Shown piece after piece: positions 43,503 to 54,395 of a DNA stretch of 64,000 nt. Source of the stretch: an uncultured Clostridia bacterium (GTDB lineage Bacteria > Bacillota > Clostridia > Oscillospirales > CAG-272). The translations under genes were made by a program, and so were the position numbers. How positions within the stretch are numbered: position 1 is the stretch's first letter; each line of letters starts with the position of its first letter. The DNA is taken from positions 298,453 through 362,452 of the forward strand of contig CAOKAC010000002.1 in assembly GCA_948466345.1 (NCBI GenBank), given 5' to 3'. The notes under the pieces are model-generated. The model had not been told where the DNA came from, did not search any database, and worked only from the letters and a program-made list of their open reading frames with translations.

Positions 43503-44804
43503 TTACTCCAGAAATCCTTTGTAGTGGCGCATGGTCATCTGGCCTTCAATTTCCCGGGCGGTTTCAATGATAACACCGACTACGATAATGATAGAAGATC
43601 CGCCAAATGCAAGACCCGCCATCTTTCCGCCGGATACCAGGTTGATCACCATAGGGAATACAGCGATAAAGCCCAGGAAGATTGCACCAATCAGCGTGAT
43701 TCTGTTCAGAACTCGCTTGATGTAATCAGATGTAGGCTTACCGGGACGGATACCAGGTATAGAGCCGCCGTTTTTCTTCAAGTTGTTGGATACTTCTACA
43801 GGGTTGAAAGAAATCAAAATGTAGAAATATGCAAACGCGATAATAAGCAGGAACGTGAGTATCGCATACACAACGGATCCGCTGTCAAACAAGTTGAAGA
43901 AGCCCGTCCAGAATTTGGAATCCTTGTAGTTCACAAACATACCAATCGTTGCAGGAATACTAACGATGGAGCTTGCAAAGATAATTGGCATAACACCGGT
44001 ATTGTTCAGCTTGATAGGCAATGTGGAGTTCTGACCACCGTACATCTTCCGACCCACAACCTTCTTTGCATACTGCACAGGCAGGCGGCGTTCGGAGTTT
44101 GTGAGAAATACGATCAGTGCTACCATCAGAATACCGATCACAACCGACGCTATGGTAATGATAATGCCCAGCCACTGCGGTGTACCCTCTACGTTGCCGG
44201 CAGCATAGTTCCACAGGGCGCCCACAATGCTGGGTCCTCTGGAAACGATATTGGCAAACAGGATCAAAGAGATACCGTTGCCGATGCCGCTTTCGTTGAT
44301 TTTCTCCGCCAGCCACATTACCAGAGAAGAACCGGCGCAGTAGCAAGCAACGATAACAACTGCTGCAAACACACCTCTGTCTGTCAGGTAGTCGTACCCA
44401 CGCAGCATGAAGTAGTACCCTACTGCTGTGAGAAGCGCCAGCGCCACGGTAACATATCGTGTGATTTGATTCAGCTTCTTTTTGCCCTCTTCACCCTCTT
44501 TTGCTAAGCGCTCCAGGGGAGGAATAGCAACGGTGAGAAGCTGGATTACAATAGACGAAGTAATGTAGGGCGAGATACCCAGTGCAAACAGGGTTGCCTG
44601 CGCAAAGGCGCCACCGGACAAAATGTTTAGATACTGCAGAATGGATCCTGCTGTTTGCTCGTTCATACTTGCTGCCAGATCCGCTGTTAGAAAGGGCACA
44701 GGTATCTGGGCACCAATTCTGTAAAGGAGCAGAATAAACAGTGCAAATACGAGCTTCCGACGGAGATCATCGATTTTCCAAGCGTTTTTTATCGTCTGGA
44801 ACAC
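43503..44804 (-). CDS. secY: Protein translocase subunit SecY
   Basis: 433 residues with ten predicted transmembrane helices. The start MFQTIKNAWKIDDLRRKL and the segments GISPYITSSIVIQLL and GIRPGKPTSDYI are diagnostic. It forms the protein-conducting channel with SecE/SecG, which are not in this window. It is 1 bp from the rplO stop. Confidence 0.97.
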   Translation of the reverse strand: MFQTIKNAWKIDDLRRKLVFALFILLLYRIGAQIPVPFLTADLAASMNEQTAGSILQYLNILSGGAFAQATLFALGISPYITSSIVIQLLTVAIPPLERLAKEGEEGKKKLNQITRYVTVALALLTAVGYYFMLRGYDYLTDRGVFAAVVIVACYCAGSSLVMWLAEKINESGIGNGISLILFANIVSRGPSIVGALWNYAAGNVEGTPQWLGIIITIASVVIGILMVALIVFLTNSERRLPVQYAKKVVGRKMYGGQNSTLPIKLNNTGVMPIIFASSIVSIPATIGMFVNYKDSKFWTGFFNLFDSGSVVYAILTFLLIIAFAYFYILISFNPVEVSNNLKKNGGSIPGIRPGKPTSDYIKRVLNRITLIGAIFLGFIAVFPMVINLVSGGKMAGLAFGGSSIIIVVGVIIETAREIEGQMTMRHYKGFLE

Positions 44805-44805
44805 C

Positions 44806-45252
44806 TTACTTCACCTCGGCCTTTCCACCTGCCGCTTCAATCTTTTCTTTTGCTGTTCCTGAAAAGACAGCCGCTTCAACAGTTAATTTCTTGGTGAGTT
44901 CGCCGCTTCCCAGCACTTTCAGTCCATCCAGGCCCTTGCGGACGATTCTCTTGTCCAAAAGGGTTTCCAGATTGACCGTTTCACCGTCTGCAAACTTATC
45001 GTTCAAAGTACCGATATTTACAATCGCATACTGTGTTGCAAAACGAATATTGTTAAAGCCTCTTTTCGGAAGCTTTCTGTAAAGGGGCAGCTGACCGCCT
45101 TCAAAGCCAAGGCGTACACCGCCGCCGCTGCGGGCATTCTGACCTTTATGTCCCTTGCCGGCAGTTTTACCGTTGCCGCTTCCGGGGCCTCTTCCTTTGC
45201 GCCAAACCTGTTTTACAGAGCCTGGTGCCGGTGAAAGTTCATGGAGCTTCAT
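44806..45252 (-). CDS. rplO: 50S ribosomal protein L15
   Basis: 148 residues, beginning [20 protein letters not shown] with the Gly-rich [24 protein letters not shown] segment. It assembles onto 23S rRNA. The short gap to secY fits translational coupling. Confidence 0.97.
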   Translation of the reverse strand: MKLHELSPAPGSVKQVWRKGRGPGSGNGKTAGKGHKGQNARSGGGVRLGFEGGQLPLYRKLPKRGFNNIRFATQYAIVNIGTLNDKFADGETVNLETLLDKRIVRKGLDGLKVLGSGELTKKLTVEAAVFSGTAKEKIEAAGGKAEVK

Positions 45253-45324
45253 GGTTTTTCCTCCTTACGTTGAAATCATTCTTTTTTTGTACCTTTTGGG
45301 GCACATATTTCTGTCTGGAGTGGT

Positions 45325-45498
45325 TTACGCCTTCTCCACGGTTACAAGATGACCGATCACCTTGATCTTTCCATCCAGCACGGGTCCGTCCTGATGGGTA
45401 ATGCTGTCCCCGATTTTTCTCAGTCCAAGGGATGCAGCTGTTGCTTTCTGCTTCGGATTTGCTCCGATCAGGCTTTTGGCAAGTGTTACTTTTGTCAT
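45325..45498 (-). CDS. rpmD: 50S ribosomal protein L30
   Basis: 57 residues: MTKVTLAKSLIGANPKQKAT, SLGLRKIGDSI and VIGHLVTVEKA. ATG at 45498 with GAGGG upstream. The typical QRxTVxGLGL motif is replaced by PKQKATAASLGL, a mild divergence. It lies between rpsE and rplO in the normal order. Confidence 0.95.
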   Translation of the reverse strand: MTKVTLAKSLIGANPKQKATAASLGLRKIGDSITHQDGPVLDGKIKVIGHLVTVEKA

Positions 45499-45512
45499 AT
45501 CTTCACCCTCCC

Positions 45513-46019
45513 TCAGCCTTTTGTTACCTGCTGCACACTAATGCCGCGGGTCTTTGCTACCTGTTCTGCAGACCGAAGGGACTTCAGGCCTTCAATTGTA
45601 GCTTTGATTACGTTGGTGGGGTTGTTGGAACGCAGGCACTTTGCGCGAATGTTTTTTACGCCAGCCAGTTCTACAACAGCACGAACGGTTTTACCTGCAA
45701 TGATTCCGGTACCTTCTGCGGCAGGCTTCAACAGTACTTTGCCTGCGCCGAATTCGCCCAACACCTCGTGGGGGATGGTGGTTTCATTCAGCGGTACTTC
45801 AATCATATTTTTCTTTGCATCCTCGATGCCTTTACGGATTGCTTCCGGCACCTCAGCAGCCTTGCCCAAGCCAAAGCCTACGTGGCCGTTGCCATCGCCG
45901 ACTACCATCAGGGCCGCAAAGCGAGCGATACGTCCGCCTTTTACTGTTTTGGACACGCGGTTTACAGCGACCAGACGCTCTTGCAGCTCAACGGTCGATG
46001 CGTCAAAATTCTTTGCCAT
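45513..46019 (-). CDS. rpsE: 30S ribosomal protein S5
   Basis: 168 residues with the dsRNA-binding domain ([20 protein letters not shown]) and the C-terminal [22 protein letters not shown]5 shapes the mRNA entry site and decoding fidelity. Confidence 0.97.
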   Translation of the reverse strand: MAKNFDASTVELQERLVAVNRVSKTVKGGRIARFAALMVVGDGNGHVGFGLGKAAEVPEAIRKGIEDAKKNMIEVPLNETTIPHEVLGEFGAGKVLLKPAAEGTGIIAGKTVRAVVELAGVKNIRAKCLRSNNPTNVIKATIEGLKSLRSAEQVAKTRGISVQQVTKG

Positions 46020-46090
46020 GTCTTTTCTCCTTGAATTTGTTTAATGGTTCATTAAACAGTGTACAAACCGGATTTTGGCTGGGGGGAGAA

Positions 46091-46450
46091 TCAGAACTTC
46101 AGTCCTGCTTCTCTGGCGCCTTCTGCCAATTCCGATACACGTCCGTGATAGATATAACCGCCGCGGTCAAATACAACTGTTTCAATTCCTGCTGCCAGTG
46201 CCTTCTCAGCCACCTTCTGGCCCACCTTTTTCGCTGCTTCCTTGTTGCCGGTGGCACCTTCGAAGCCTGCTTCCAGGGTGGATGCGGAGACTAAGGTCAC
46301 GCCCTTCACATCGTCGATGATCTGTGCGTAGATGTTCTTATTGGAACGGTATACACACAGCCTGGGCCGTGCTGCTGTGCCGCTGATCTTACCGCGCACA
46401 CGGCGGTGTCTTCTCAGCCGCTGCTGATTTCTGTCCCTTTTTGCTACCAT
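46091..46450 (-). CDS. rplR: 50S ribosomal protein L18
   Basis: 119 residues beginning [20 protein letters not shown]; contains [20 protein letters not shown] and [12 protein letters not shown]. It binds 5S rRNA. The 71 bp before rpsE hold no gene. Confidence 0.97.
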   Translation of the reverse strand: MVAKRDRNQQRLRRHRRVRGKISGTAARPRLCVYRSNKNIYAQIIDDVKGVTLVSASTLEAGFEGATGNKEAAKKVGQKVAEKALAAGIETVVFDRGGYIYHGRVSELAEGAREAGLKF

Positions 46451-46468
46451 ACCTGTCGCCTCCTTTCA

Positions 46469-47008
46469 TTATTTACCAGCTTTTCCGGCCTTACGGCGGA
46501 TACGCTCGGTATCATACTTCACGCCCTTGCCAAGGTACGGCTCCGGCGGTCTCTTCTTTCGGATCTGCGCTGCGATCTCCCCACATTTCTGCTTGCTGGG
46601 GCTTTTTACGATGACGGTATTTGCATCCGGCACTTCAAAGGTTACGCTGTCTCCCTCTTCAAAAACCACATCGTGGGAGAAGCCCAGTTTCAAGTTCAGC
46701 TTATTGCCGGTCTTTTCGGCACGGTAACCAACACCGTTGATTTCCAGTTTCTTGGAATATCCCTGGGTTACGCCCTGTACCATGTTGAACAGCAGCGCAC
46801 GGGTCAGTCCGTGCAGACTCTTCATTTCTTTTTCATCGTTAGGGCGTGTTACGGTGAGTACACCGCCGTCCTGCGCGATGGTCATGCTGCTGTGCATTTT
46901 TTCGCACAAAGTTCCCAGAGGCCCTTTTACGGTAATCTGGTTCTCCGCACCTACTGTTACTTCAACGCCGGCAGGAATGGTAATGGGTTCTCTTCCTATT
47001 CTTGACAT
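46469..47008 (-). CDS. rplF: 50S ribosomal protein L6
   Basis: 179 residues, beginning MSRIGREPITIPAGVEV and ending with the signature PEPYLGKGVKYDTERIRRKAGKAGK-type tail. It binds near the GTPase centre. Confidence 0.98.
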   Translation of the reverse strand: MSRIGREPITIPAGVEVTVGAENQITVKGPLGTLCEKMHSSMTIAQDGGVLTVTRPNDEKEMKSLHGLTRALLFNMVQGVTQGYSKKLEINGVGYRAEKTGNKLNLKLGFSHDVVFEEGDSVTFEVPDANTVIVKSPSKQKCGEIAAQIRKKRPPEPYLGKGVKYDTERIRRKAGKAGK

Positions 47009-47026
47009 ATTAAATTTCCCCCTTTC

Positions 47027-47425
47027 TTACCATACAAAGGCGAGAATCTCGCCGCCGACTTTTTCGCGTCTTGCCTTTTTATCGGTCATAACACCTTTGG
47101 AAGTAGACACGATAGCGATACCCAGACCGTTCATCACCTTGGGCATATCTTCATAGTTGGAATAGATACGCAGACCGGGCTTGGACACTCTGCGAAGGCC
47201 ATGAATGACCTTCTGCTTACCAGCCTCGTACTTCAAGGAAACGCGGATCACACCCTGTTTTCCGTCCTCGATGATCTGGACACCCTTGATGTATCCTTCT
47301 GCCAACAATATGTCCGCAATTGCCTTTTTCATATTAGAGGCAGGGATGTCTACCGTATCGTGTTTCGCGTTGTTTGCGTTTCTGATTCTTGTCAGCATAT
47401 CCGCAATAACGTCTGACATTTGCAT
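47027..47425 (-). CDS. rpsH: 30S ribosomal protein S8
   Basis: 132 residues: [18 protein letters not shown] near the start and the C-terminal [20 protein letters not shown]. It binds helix 21 of 16S rRNA. The 130 bp separating it from rpsN are unusually long for this operon but contain no gene. Confidence 0.98.
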   Translation of the reverse strand: MQMSDVIADMLTRIRNANNAKHDTVDIPASNMKKAIADILLAEGYIKGVQIIEDGKQGVIRVSLKYEAGKQKVIHGLRRVSKPGLRIYSNYEDMPKVMNGLGIAIVSTSKGVMTDKKARREKVGGEILAFVW

Positions 47426-47555
47426 TGTTTTATCCTCCTGTCATGCAAGTATAATTTCTTGCTGCCGCTTTGCGCGGCCGCACACAGACGGTTAATTCTG
47501 TAGAATTCCTATCCGTGGGGATGAGTGACGCCTTCCGGCGCCATGCGGGGCCTAC

Positions 47556-47741
47556 TTACCAGCTTGCCTTGCGAACACCGGGAATTTCACCCTTGTAAGC
47601 AAGTTCACGAAAACAGATACGGCAGATACCGTACTTGCGCAGGTAAGAATGGGGACGTCCGCAAATTTTGCAGCGAGTATACTCTCTGGTGGAGTATTTC
47701 TGTTTCTTCTGCTGCTTCAATACCATTGCTTTCTTAGCCAT
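47556..47741 (-). CDS. rpsN: 30S ribosomal protein S14, zinc type (type Z)
   Basis: 61 residues from ATG at 47741: [20 protein letters not shown], then [23 protein letters not shown] with a four-Cys zinc site. The upstream in-frame ATG at 47789 lies inside rplE. One nucleotide separates it from the rplE stop. Confidence 0.97.
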   Translation of the reverse strand: MAKKAMVLKQQKKQKYSTREYTRCKICGRPHSYLRKYGICRICFRELAYKGEIPGVRKASW

Positions 47742-47742
47742 C

Positions 47743-48297
47743 TTACTTCTCTGCTCCTTCCTTTGCAAAGGGTGCGCCCAGCATGCCAAGCAAATCTCTT
47801 GCTTCTGCGTCTGTCTTAGCTGTGGTTACGAATACGATATCCATTCCGCGGATCTTGTCGATTTTGTCGTACTCAATCTCGGGGAAGATCAGCTGTTCTT
47901 TCAAGCCCAGTGCATAATTGCCCCGACCATCAAACGCATCGGGATTGATGCCCTTGAAGTCACGTACACGGGGCAGAGCGAAGTTGAAGAGACGGTCTAT
48001 AAACTCGTACATAACTTCCCCGCGCAATGTCACCTTTGCCCCAATCTTCATGCCCTCACGAAGCTTGAAGTTTGCAACAGACTTTCTTGCAAAAGTAGGC
48101 ACTGCCTTCTGACCGGTGATTTCAGTCAGCTCACTGATAATCGTTTCGATTACCTTGGAGTTATCCTTTGCGTCACCTGCACCAACATTGACAACGATTT
48201 TGTCAAGTTTGGGGATTTCCATAACGCTTTTGTACTGATATTTTGTCATCAGAGCGGGAGCTACGTCAGACTTATACAGATCTTTAATTCTTGCCAT
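47743..48297 (-). CDS. rplE: 50S ribosomal protein L5
   Basis: 184 residues: [17 protein letters not shown] and [21 protein letters not shown]. It binds 5S rRNA and contacts S13 across the subunit interface. Confidence 0.98.
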   Translation of the reverse strand: MARIKDLYKSDVAPALMTKYQYKSVMEIPKLDKIVVNVGAGDAKDNSKVIETIISELTEITGQKAVPTFARKSVANFKLREGMKIGAKVTLRGEVMYEFIDRLFNFALPRVRDFKGINPDAFDGRGNYALGLKEQLIFPEIEYDKIDKIRGMDIVFVTTAKTDAEARDLLGMLGAPFAKEGAEK

Positions 48298-48311
48298 TTA
48301 CGTTCCCTCCC

Positions 48312-48626
48312 TCAAAGTTCTGCGCCGCATTTTGCGCAGACTCTTTTTTTCTGATCCCCGTCGACTTTATAGCCGGCACGGGTAGCCTTTTTGCACTTGC
48401 TGCAGTACAGCTGTGCCTTGCTTGCGTAGAAAGCGCCTTCTGCCTCTACGATCCCGCCGTTCTCTTGGGGCGGACGGGGTTTTACATGTTTTTTAACAAT
48501 GTTGACACCCTCGACAATGATTTTACCTTCTTTCGGCGCTACCTGCAGAACCTTACCGGTTTTGCCCTTGTCGTCTCCGGACACGATAATTACTGTATCG
48601 TCGCGCTTTACATGAACTTTTTTCAT
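48312..48626 (-). CDS. rplX: 50S ribosomal protein L24 with C-terminal zinc ribbon
   Basis: 104 residues with the KOW motif (VIIVSGDDKGKTGKVLQV) and a C-terminal extension with two Cys pairs (CSKC ... CAKC) that should bind zinc. It initiates 50S assembly. Confidence 0.97.
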   Translation of the reverse strand: MKKVHVKRDDTVIIVSGDDKGKTGKVLQVAPKEGKIIVEGVNIVKKHVKPRPPQENGGIVEAEGAFYASKAQLYCSKCKKATRAGYKVDGDQKKRVCAKCGAEL

Positions 48627-48641
48627 TTCAGTGTGCCTCCT

Positions 48642-49010
48642 TTACAGTACTTCCGGTGCAAGGGACAGAATCTTGGTATACTCGTGCTCGCGCAGTTCGC
48701 GCGCCACCGGTCCAAAGATACGGGTTCCCTTCGGGTTTTTGTCGTCGTTGATAATAACGGCTGCGTTCTCATCAAATTTAATGTAAGAACCGTCGGCACG
48801 GCGAAGTCCCTTAACGCTTCTTACTATAACAGCGCGGACAACGTCGCCTTTTTTGACTACGCCGCCGGGAGCTGCTTTCTTTACAGCACATACGACTACA
48901 TCGCCGATGTTGCCGTAACGTCTGCCGGAGCCGCCAAGCACTCGGATGCACATCAGTTCTTTTGCACCGGTGTTGTCAGCTACCTTCATTAATGACTGCT
49001 GCTGAATCAT
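48642..49010 (-). CDS. rplN: 50S ribosomal protein L14
   Basis: 122 residues: [20 protein letters not shown] and the [20 protein letters not shown] segment. It contacts the 30S subunit. Confidence 0.98.
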   Translation of the reverse strand: MIQQQSLMKVADNTGAKELMCIRVLGGSGRRYGNIGDVVVCAVKKAAPGGVVKKGDVVRAVIVRSVKGLRRADGSYIKFDENAAVIINDDKNPKGTRIFGPVARELREHEYTKILSLAPEVL

Positions 49011-49082
49011 ATTATAGCAAGTCCTCCTGTTGAATTTTGCGGTATGCGCTTTGACATATCCTTATTTTAGGAGCGGTGAAGA

Positions 49083-49346
49083 TTACTTCGCCTTCTCGAT
49101 GATTTCCACAAGACGCCATCTCTTGGATTTGGACAGCGGTCTGGTTTCCATTACCTTTACGGTATCTCCAATGCCGCATGTATTTTCTTCGTCATGGGCG
49201 TGGAGTTTCACAGTTCTTTTAATAATTTTGCCGTAAGTGGGATGTTTTACGTGATCGGTGATCGCCACGACAATGGTCTTGTCCATTTTGTCGCTGACTA
49301 CCTTGCCCACTCTGGTCTTTCTCAGTGCGCGTGTTTCGTCTGCCAT
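49083..49346 (-). CDS. rpsQ: 30S ribosomal protein S17
   Basis: 87-residue OB-fold protein: [20 protein letters not shown] and [20 protein letters not shown]. It binds 16S rRNA early in assembly. Confidence 0.98.
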   Translation of the reverse strand: MADETRALRKTRVGKVVSDKMDKTIVVAITDHVKHPTYGKIIKRTVKLHAHDEENTCGIGDTVKVMETRPLSKSKRWRLVEIIEKAK

Positions 49347-49360
49347 TCGTCAGTACCCCC

Positions 49361-49549
49361 TTACGCTTTCTTCTCACGGATTATGGTCATAACCCGAGCG
49401 ATATCTTTCTTTACATCCGCAATCTTGTGGGGGTTGTCAAGCTGATTGATTGCGTGCTGGAAACGCAGATTGAACAGTTCCTTCTTCAGGTCCAAAAGTT
49501 TGGTGCCCAGATCTGCTTCCGACATTTTTCTCAGTTCTGTTGCTTTCAC
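49361..49549 (-). CDS. rpmC: 50S ribosomal protein L29
   Basis: 62 residues: [20 protein letters not shown] and [20 protein letters not shown]. It lies by the exit tunnel near trigger factor and SRP sites. Confidence 0.97.
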   Translation of the reverse strand: MKATELRKMSEADLGTKLLDLKKELFNLRFQHAINQLDNPHKIADVKKDIARVMTIIREKKA

Positions 49550-49552
49550 AGC

Positions 49553-49984
49553 TTATCCCTCCAGTTCCTTGTCAAGCTGCTCCTTGGTCGCAAAACGACA
49601 CTTAATCGGGAGCTTGTGCATTGCAAGACGCATTGCTTCTCTTGCGACTTCCTCGGATACGCCGTTCATTTCGAACATTACGCGGCCTGGTTTTACCACA
49701 GCCACCCAATATTCGGGAGAACCTTTACCGGATCCCATTCGGGTTTCGGCCGGCTTCTCGGTGATAGGCTTATCGGGGAAAATCTTGATCCATACTTTAC
49801 CGCCACGCTTGGTGTAACGGGTCATCGCAATACGGGCTGCTTCGATCTGGTTGCTGGTAATCCATGCGGGTTCCATTGCAATCAGACCAAAAGTTCCGTT
49901 TGTGATTCTGTTTCCACGGGTTGCGCGGCCTTTCATACGGCCTCTGTGTACACGTCTGTACTTAACTCTTTTCGGCATTAACAT
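49553..49984 (-). CDS. rplP: 50S ribosomal protein L16
   Basis: 143 residues: [19 protein letters not shown] and the [17 protein letters not shown] segment. It organises the A-site finger region. Its ATG overlaps the end of rpsC by one base. Confidence 0.98.
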   Translation of the reverse strand: MLMPKRVKYRRVHRGRMKGRATRGNRITNGTFGLIAMEPAWITSNQIEAARIAMTRYTKRGGKVWIKIFPDKPITEKPAETRMGSGKGSPEYWVAVVKPGRVMFEMNGVSEEVAREAMRLAMHKLPIKCRFATKEQLDKELEG

Positions 49985-50844
49985 TATTTTGCGCCCCCTT
50001 CACTGTTATTTCTGGGGCCTTGACCCTGCCGGGGACCCTGACCGCCTGCACGGCCACCGAATCCGCCTCTGCCGCCGTCACGGCGTCCGCCGCGACTGTC
50101 TCTGCGGTCGCCACGTCCACGACTGTCTCTGCGGTCGCCTCTGCCACGGTTATCACGACGGTTGTTCTGCTGACGGCGCTCTTCTGATGCACCGGTCTGC
50201 ACTCTGGCTACTTCGGGGAGAACCTCGCCCTTGTAGATCCAAACCTTTACTCCGATTTTACCGTAGGTGGTGTTGGCTTCCCAAAAACCGTAATCGATAT
50301 CGGCACGCAGTGTCTGCAGCGGGATGGTACCCTCATGATAGTGCTCGCTGCGGGCGATTTCCGCGCCGCCCAGACGACCAGACACAGAAATTTTGATACC
50401 CTTCGCACCCATACGCATGGTACGACCGATAGACTGCTTCATTGCACGGCGGAAGCCGATACGGCGTTCCAGCTGGCTTGCGATATTTTCTGCCACAAGC
50501 TGTGCGCTCATTTCCACAGGCTTTACTGCGATCACGTTTACGGACACCGCAGCGCCGGTCATCTTTTCCAGATCTGCGCGCAGTTTTTCAATCTCTGCGC
50601 CGTCTCTGCCGATGATCATACCGGGTTTTGCACAGTGAATGTACACCCGGATTTTACCGGTGTTGTCCCGTTCGATCTCAATTCTCGGAATGCCGGCGTT
50701 CATGAGACGTTTCTTCAGATATTTTCTTACGTTGTAGTCGTTTACCAAGGTATCGCCGAACACTTCGTCTTTAGCGTACCATCTGGAGTCCCAGTTTTTA
50801 ATGACTCCCACGCGAAAGCCGTGGGGATTTACTTTCTGACCCAT
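49984..50844 (-). CDS. rpsC: 30S ribosomal protein S3 with an Arg/Gly/Asp-rich C-terminal tail
   Basis: 286 residues. The first 215 are a normal S3: [15 protein letters not shown], the KH domain ([16 protein letters not shown]) and the C-terminal domain ending [12 protein letters not shown]. From about residue 218 a low-complexity tail of some 65 residues follows, built of repeats such as RGDRRDSRG and then [19 protein letters not shown]3 lines the mRNA entry tunnel, so the basic tail could interact with mRNA. Its length is clearly greater than the usual 210-230. Confidence 0.95.
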   Translation of the reverse strand: MGQKVNPHGFRVGVIKNWDSRWYAKDEVFGDTLVNDYNVRKYLKKRLMNAGIPRIEIERDNTGKIRVYIHCAKPGMIIGRDGAEIEKLRADLEKMTGAAVSVNVIAVKPVEMSAQLVAENIASQLERRIGFRRAMKQSIGRTMRMGAKGIKISVSGRLGGAEIARSEHYHEGTIPLQTLRADIDYGFWEANTTYGKIGVKVWIYKGEVLPEVARVQTGASEERRQQNNRRDNRGRGDRRDSRGRGDRRDSRGGRRDGGRGGFGGRAGGQGPRQGQGPRNNSEGGAK

Positions 50845-50860
50845 TGTCTCCTTGCCTCCT

Positions 50861-51208
50861 TCATTCCTTTTCTTTCACCGCGAGGGTGATGTGACTGGTT
50901 CTCTTGAGAATTCTGTCTGCGCTTCCCTTGCCTCTGGGCATCATTCTTTTCAGCGTCATGCCAGGGGTTACGAAGCACTCGGATACATACAGTCTGTCTG
51001 TATCCATGCCGAAGTTGTTGTCCGCATCTGCAACGGCGCGATCCAGCAGCTTAATCAGATGCTCACAAGCAGCCTTTGGGGTATTCTTCAGAATACCGCG
51101 GGCTACTTTCACATCCTTACCGCGGATCAAGTCCAAAACGACTTTTACCTTCCGGGGGGAGATGCGCACGAACTTCAGATAGGATCTTGCTTCTTTCGTC
51201 TGTTCCAT
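50861..51208 (-). CDS. rplV: 50S ribosomal protein L22
   Basis: 115 residues: [22 protein letters not shown] and the tunnel hairpin [17 protein letters not shown]. The usual RRR...GRA loop reads [13 protein letters not shown], normal variation in this family. Confidence 0.97.
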   Translation of the reverse strand: MEQTKEARSYLKFVRISPRKVKVVLDLIRGKDVKVARGILKNTPKAACEHLIKLLDRAVADADNNFGMDTDRLYVSECFVTPGMTLKRMMPRGKGSADRILKRTSHITLAVKEKE

Positions 51209-51228
51209 ATTCTACATTTCCTCCCTAA

Positions 51229-51513
51229 TTATTTCTTGCCTGAGTTGGATGTTTTGGAGCCGGCGTGACCCTTAAAGGTCCGGGTGGGGGCGAACTCGCC
51301 CAGCTTATGGCCGACCATGTCCTCTGTTACGTATACGGGGATATGCTTTCTTCCGTCGTGTACGGCAAAGGTGTGTCCAACAAACTCAGGGAATATGGTG
51401 GATGCTCTCGACCAGGTCTTGAGCACCTTTTTCTCACCCTTCTCATTCATAGCGCATACGCGAGCGTACAGCTTAGGTTCGACGAAGGGGGCTTTCTTTA
51501 AACTTCTGCTCAT
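51229..51513 (-). CDS. rpsS: 30S ribosomal protein S19
   Basis: 94 residues: [39 protein letters not shown] and [18 protein letters not shown]. It lies in the head of the 30S subunit. Confidence 0.98.
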   Translation of the reverse strand: MSRSLKKAPFVEPKLYARVCAMNEKGEKKVLKTWSRASTIFPEFVGHTFAVHDGRKHIPVYVTEDMVGHKLGEFAPTRTFKGHAGSKTSNSGKK

Positions 51514-51530
51514 GAAACCTTACTCCTTCC

Positions 51531-52361
51531 TTACTTGCTGTTTCTGCGTTTTACGATGAACTTGTCGGTTGTGCTCTTCTTTTTCCGCGTCTTATAACCC
51601 AGAGCAGGCTTACCCCAAGGGGTTACAGGGCCCGGACGGCCGATAGGAGAACGTCCCTCACCACCACCGTGGGGGTGATCGCAGGGGTTCATTACGGAAC
51701 CGCGGACAGTAGGACGGATACCCATGTGACGCTTACGGCCTGCTTTACCGATTTTTACGGTGTCATGCTCGATGTTGCTCACCTGGCCGATGGTTGCCTT
51801 ACAGTTCATTCGGATATAGCGTACTTCACCGGAGGGCAGACGAACCTGCGCCATGGACCCTTCCTTTGCCATAAGCTGCGCTTGTGTACCGGCTGCACGA
51901 ACCAGCTGGCCGCCCTTACCAGGGTACAGCTCGATGTTGTGGATGAAGGTACCTACAGGAATATCGGCGATTTCCAGGGTATTACCCGGCTTGATGTCTG
52001 CACCGGCGCCGTTATAGAGCACCATGCCGTCCGTAACGCCTACAGGGCAGAGCACATAGCTTTTCTTGCCCGCATCGTCCTGAACCAGGGCGATATAAGC
52101 GCTGCGGTTCGGGTCGTATTCTACACCGATAACGGTTGCAGGTTTGTCAGAAGTGCGCTTGAAGTCAATTACACGATATTTCTGACGGTTTCCGCCGCCC
52201 TTGTGGCGAACGGTGATGCGGCCATAGCTGTTACGACCGGCATGCTTTTTCTTCACTTCCAGAAGGCTCTTTTCCGGAGTCTTCTTTGTGATTTCCACAA
52301 AGGAGGATACCGACATATTTCTTCTTGCCGGCGTGGTAGGTTTATACTTAATTGTAGGCAT
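51531..52361 (-). CDS. rplB: 50S ribosomal protein L2
   Basis: 276 residues: [20 protein letters not shown], and the peptidyl-transferase-proximal motif [17 protein letters not shown]. It is required for subunit association. Confidence 0.98.
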   Translation of the reverse strand: MPTIKYKPTTPARRNMSVSSFVEITKKTPEKSLLEVKKKHAGRNSYGRITVRHKGGGNRQKYRVIDFKRTSDKPATVIGVEYDPNRSAYIALVQDDAGKKSYVLCPVGVTDGMVLYNGAGADIKPGNTLEIADIPVGTFIHNIELYPGKGGQLVRAAGTQAQLMAKEGSMAQVRLPSGEVRYIRMNCKATIGQVSNIEHDTVKIGKAGRKRHMGIRPTVRGSVMNPCDHPHGGGEGRSPIGRPGPVTPWGKPALGYKTRKKKSTTDKFIVKRRNSK

Positions 52362-52376
52362 TTTCTACTCCTCCCC

Positions 52377-52670
52377 TTAGTTCATTCCCTCAAAGAACTC
52401 AATCGTCTTGGAGTCGGCGGTCAGTGTTACAATCGCCTTCGTCCATGCTGCGGTGTAACCGCTGCTGTAACGGAGTCTTTTGGGTTTTCTTTTCATATTC
52501 ATTGTGTTTACAGCCGCTACCTTCACGCCGAACAGCTCTTCCACTGCTTTCGCAATTTCAGGCTTTGTTGCATCGGAAGCTACCTTGAAGGTATATTTCT
52601 TCATGGAAATAGCATCCATTGCCTTCTCGGTGATAATCGGCTTCAAGATAATGTCCTGTGCTAATTTCAT
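52377..52670 (-). CDS. rplW: 50S ribosomal protein L23
   Basis: 97 residues: IILKPIITEKAMDAI and FGVKVAAVNTMNMKRKPKR. It is the docking site for trigger factor and SRP at the exit. It overlaps rplD by 4 bp. Confidence 0.97.
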   Translation of the reverse strand: MKLAQDIILKPIITEKAMDAISMKKYTFKVASDATKPEIAKAVEELFGVKVAAVNTMNMKRKPKRLRYSSGYTAAWTKAIVTLTADSKTIEFFEGMN

Positions 52671-53293
52671 TTCGCGTATACCTCCTCGATTTTCTCCACA
52701 GCGGCCTTGCTGGCAACCAGGGAATCGCAGTTCAGTATGTCGTATACGTTGATGGCGTTGTACTGAGAAACCTTTACGCCCTCGATATTCTGAAGGCTTG
52801 CGATTACCTTGCTGTCTACCTCAGGGAGCACAACAAGGGTTTTCTTAGCTGCACCGATATCGGTAAGCATTTTCACCATCACCTTGGTTTTGTATTCTGC
52901 TGCGGCAATCTGGTCAACTACGATCAGTTCGCTGCCTGCAACCTTGGCAGACAATGCGCCAAACAGCGCCTTCTGTCTAGCCTTTTTGTTCATGGTTACC
53001 CGATAGGAGCGGGGCTTAGGACCAAGGGCTACGCCGCCGTGTGTCCACTGGGGAGAACGGGTAGAACCCTGTCTTGCCCGTCCGCTGCCCTTTTGTCTCC
53101 AGGGCTTTTTGCCGCCGCCGGATACTTCTGTGCGGGTCAGGGTGGACTGGGTACCCTGGCGCTGGTTCAGCAAATACATTCTTACAGCAGAATGGAGGAT
53201 GCTGGATTTTACCTCGGCGCCAAACACTTTATCAGACAGTTTCATCGTGCCTGCATCGGCACCTGCCATATTTACTACTTTAATCTCTGGCAT
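52667..53293 (-). CDS. rplD: 50S ribosomal protein L4
   Basis: 208 residues: the tunnel loop contains GGGKKPWRQKGSGRARQGST and SPQWTHGGVALGPKPRSY. In several bacteria L4 represses its own operon through the S10 leader; a long leader exists here too. Confidence 0.97.
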   Translation of the reverse strand: MPEIKVVNMAGADAGTMKLSDKVFGAEVKSSILHSAVRMYLLNQRQGTQSTLTRTEVSGGGKKPWRQKGSGRARQGSTRSPQWTHGGVALGPKPRSYRVTMNKKARQKALFGALSAKVAGSELIVVDQIAAAEYKTKVMVKMLTDIGAAKKTLVVLPEVDSKVIASLQNIEGVKVSQYNAINVYDILNCDSLVASKAAVEKIEEVYAK

Positions 53294-53313
53294 TTGTTCT
53301 TCCTCCTTCCCGC

Positions 53314-53946
53314 TTATGCTTTCACGCTGTCACGGATGAACACGATTCCGCCCTTGGAGCCGGGAACGGCACCCTTTACGGCAATCAGTCCTTTTTCCGC
53401 ATCGATTTTTACAATTTCCAAATTCAGTACAGTTACCTGCTCGTTACCGTACTGACCGGCCATCTTTTTATTTTTCATGACACGGGACGGAGTGGAACAT
53501 GCGCCCATGGAACCTACCTGGCGGTGCACCGGTCCGGTACCGTGTGTCATTCTTAAAATGTGGTGGCCCCATCTCTTTACAGCGCCGGTAAAGCCGTGAC
53601 CCTTTGTAATGCCTGTAATGTCGACCTTTTCGCCTGCGGCGAAGGTATCGACGGCCACTACGTCGCCAACGTTCATTTCCTCAGCGTTTTCAAGACGGAA
53701 CTCTTTCAGGTGCCGCTTTGCGGGCACATTTGCTTTTTTGAAGTGTCCGGCACGGGGTTTTGTCACCAGCTTTTCCCGGATATCTTCATAACCAAGCTGT
53801 ACTGCGCTGTAGCCGTCGGTTGCCACTGTCTTCTTCTGTACCACGAAGCAGGGACCTGCGTCAATCACCGTTACAGGGATCGCAGCGCCATTTTCTGCGA
53901 AGATCTGGGTCATGCCCAGCTTCTTTCCAATGATTCCTTTTTTCAT
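53314..53946 (-). CDS. rplC: 50S ribosomal protein L3
   Basis: 210 residues from ATG at 53946: [19 protein letters not shown] and [19 protein letters not shown]. It approaches the peptidyl transferase centre. The 137 bp before it hold no gene. Confidence 0.98.
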   Translation of the reverse strand: MKKGIIGKKLGMTQIFAENGAAIPVTVIDAGPCFVVQKKTVATDGYSAVQLGYEDIREKLVTKPRAGHFKKANVPAKRHLKEFRLENAEEMNVGDVVAVDTFAAGEKVDITGITKGHGFTGAVKRWGHHILRMTHGTGPVHRQVGSMGACSTPSRVMKNKKMAGQYGNEQVTVLNLEIVKIDAEKGLIAVKGAVPGSKGGIVFIRDSVKA

Positions 53947-54083
53947 TTTTTCCTCCAAATAAGGTTATTGGTTGACGTCTTTGGTTTGCGCGGCAGCCAC
54001 GCCGCAGCCGCCAACTTGACCTTTTCCGCCATCAAGCGCTAGGCGCTCTGTACGGGGAAAATCGGCTGTTTTGCGATGGAAGC

Positions 54084-54395
54084 TTATTTTACTTCTTTCG
54101 CTTCAATTTCAACGCCTGCAGGAAGTTCTACACCCAGAAGGGATTCCACAACCTTTGCATCGGCGTTTTCAAGGACGATCAGTCTCTTGTGCGTACGCTG
54201 TTCAAACTGTTCGCGGCTGTCCTTGTACTTGTGTACAGCACGCAGGATGGTAACGACTTCCTTCTCTGTGGGAAGGGGAATCGGACCGGAAACCTGTGCG
54301 CCTGCTCTTTTTGCAACTTCCACAATTTTAGCTGCTGCGCTGTCTGCCAGCGTGTGCTCATAGCTTTTGAGCCGAACCTTGATTTTTGTTGCCAC
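54084..54395 (-). CDS. rpsJ: 30S ribosomal protein S10, GTG start
   Basis: 103 residues from GTG at 54395, which lies 7 bp after [26 protein letters not shown], then [18 protein letters not shown]. It is a 30S head protein and also NusE in antitermination. First gene of the S10 operon. Confidence 0.97.
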   Translation of the reverse strand: MATKIKVRLKSYEHTLADSAAAKIVEVAKRAGAQVSGPIPLPTEKEVVTILRAVHKYKDSREQFEQRTHKRLIVLENADAKVVESLLGVELPAGVEIEAKEVK

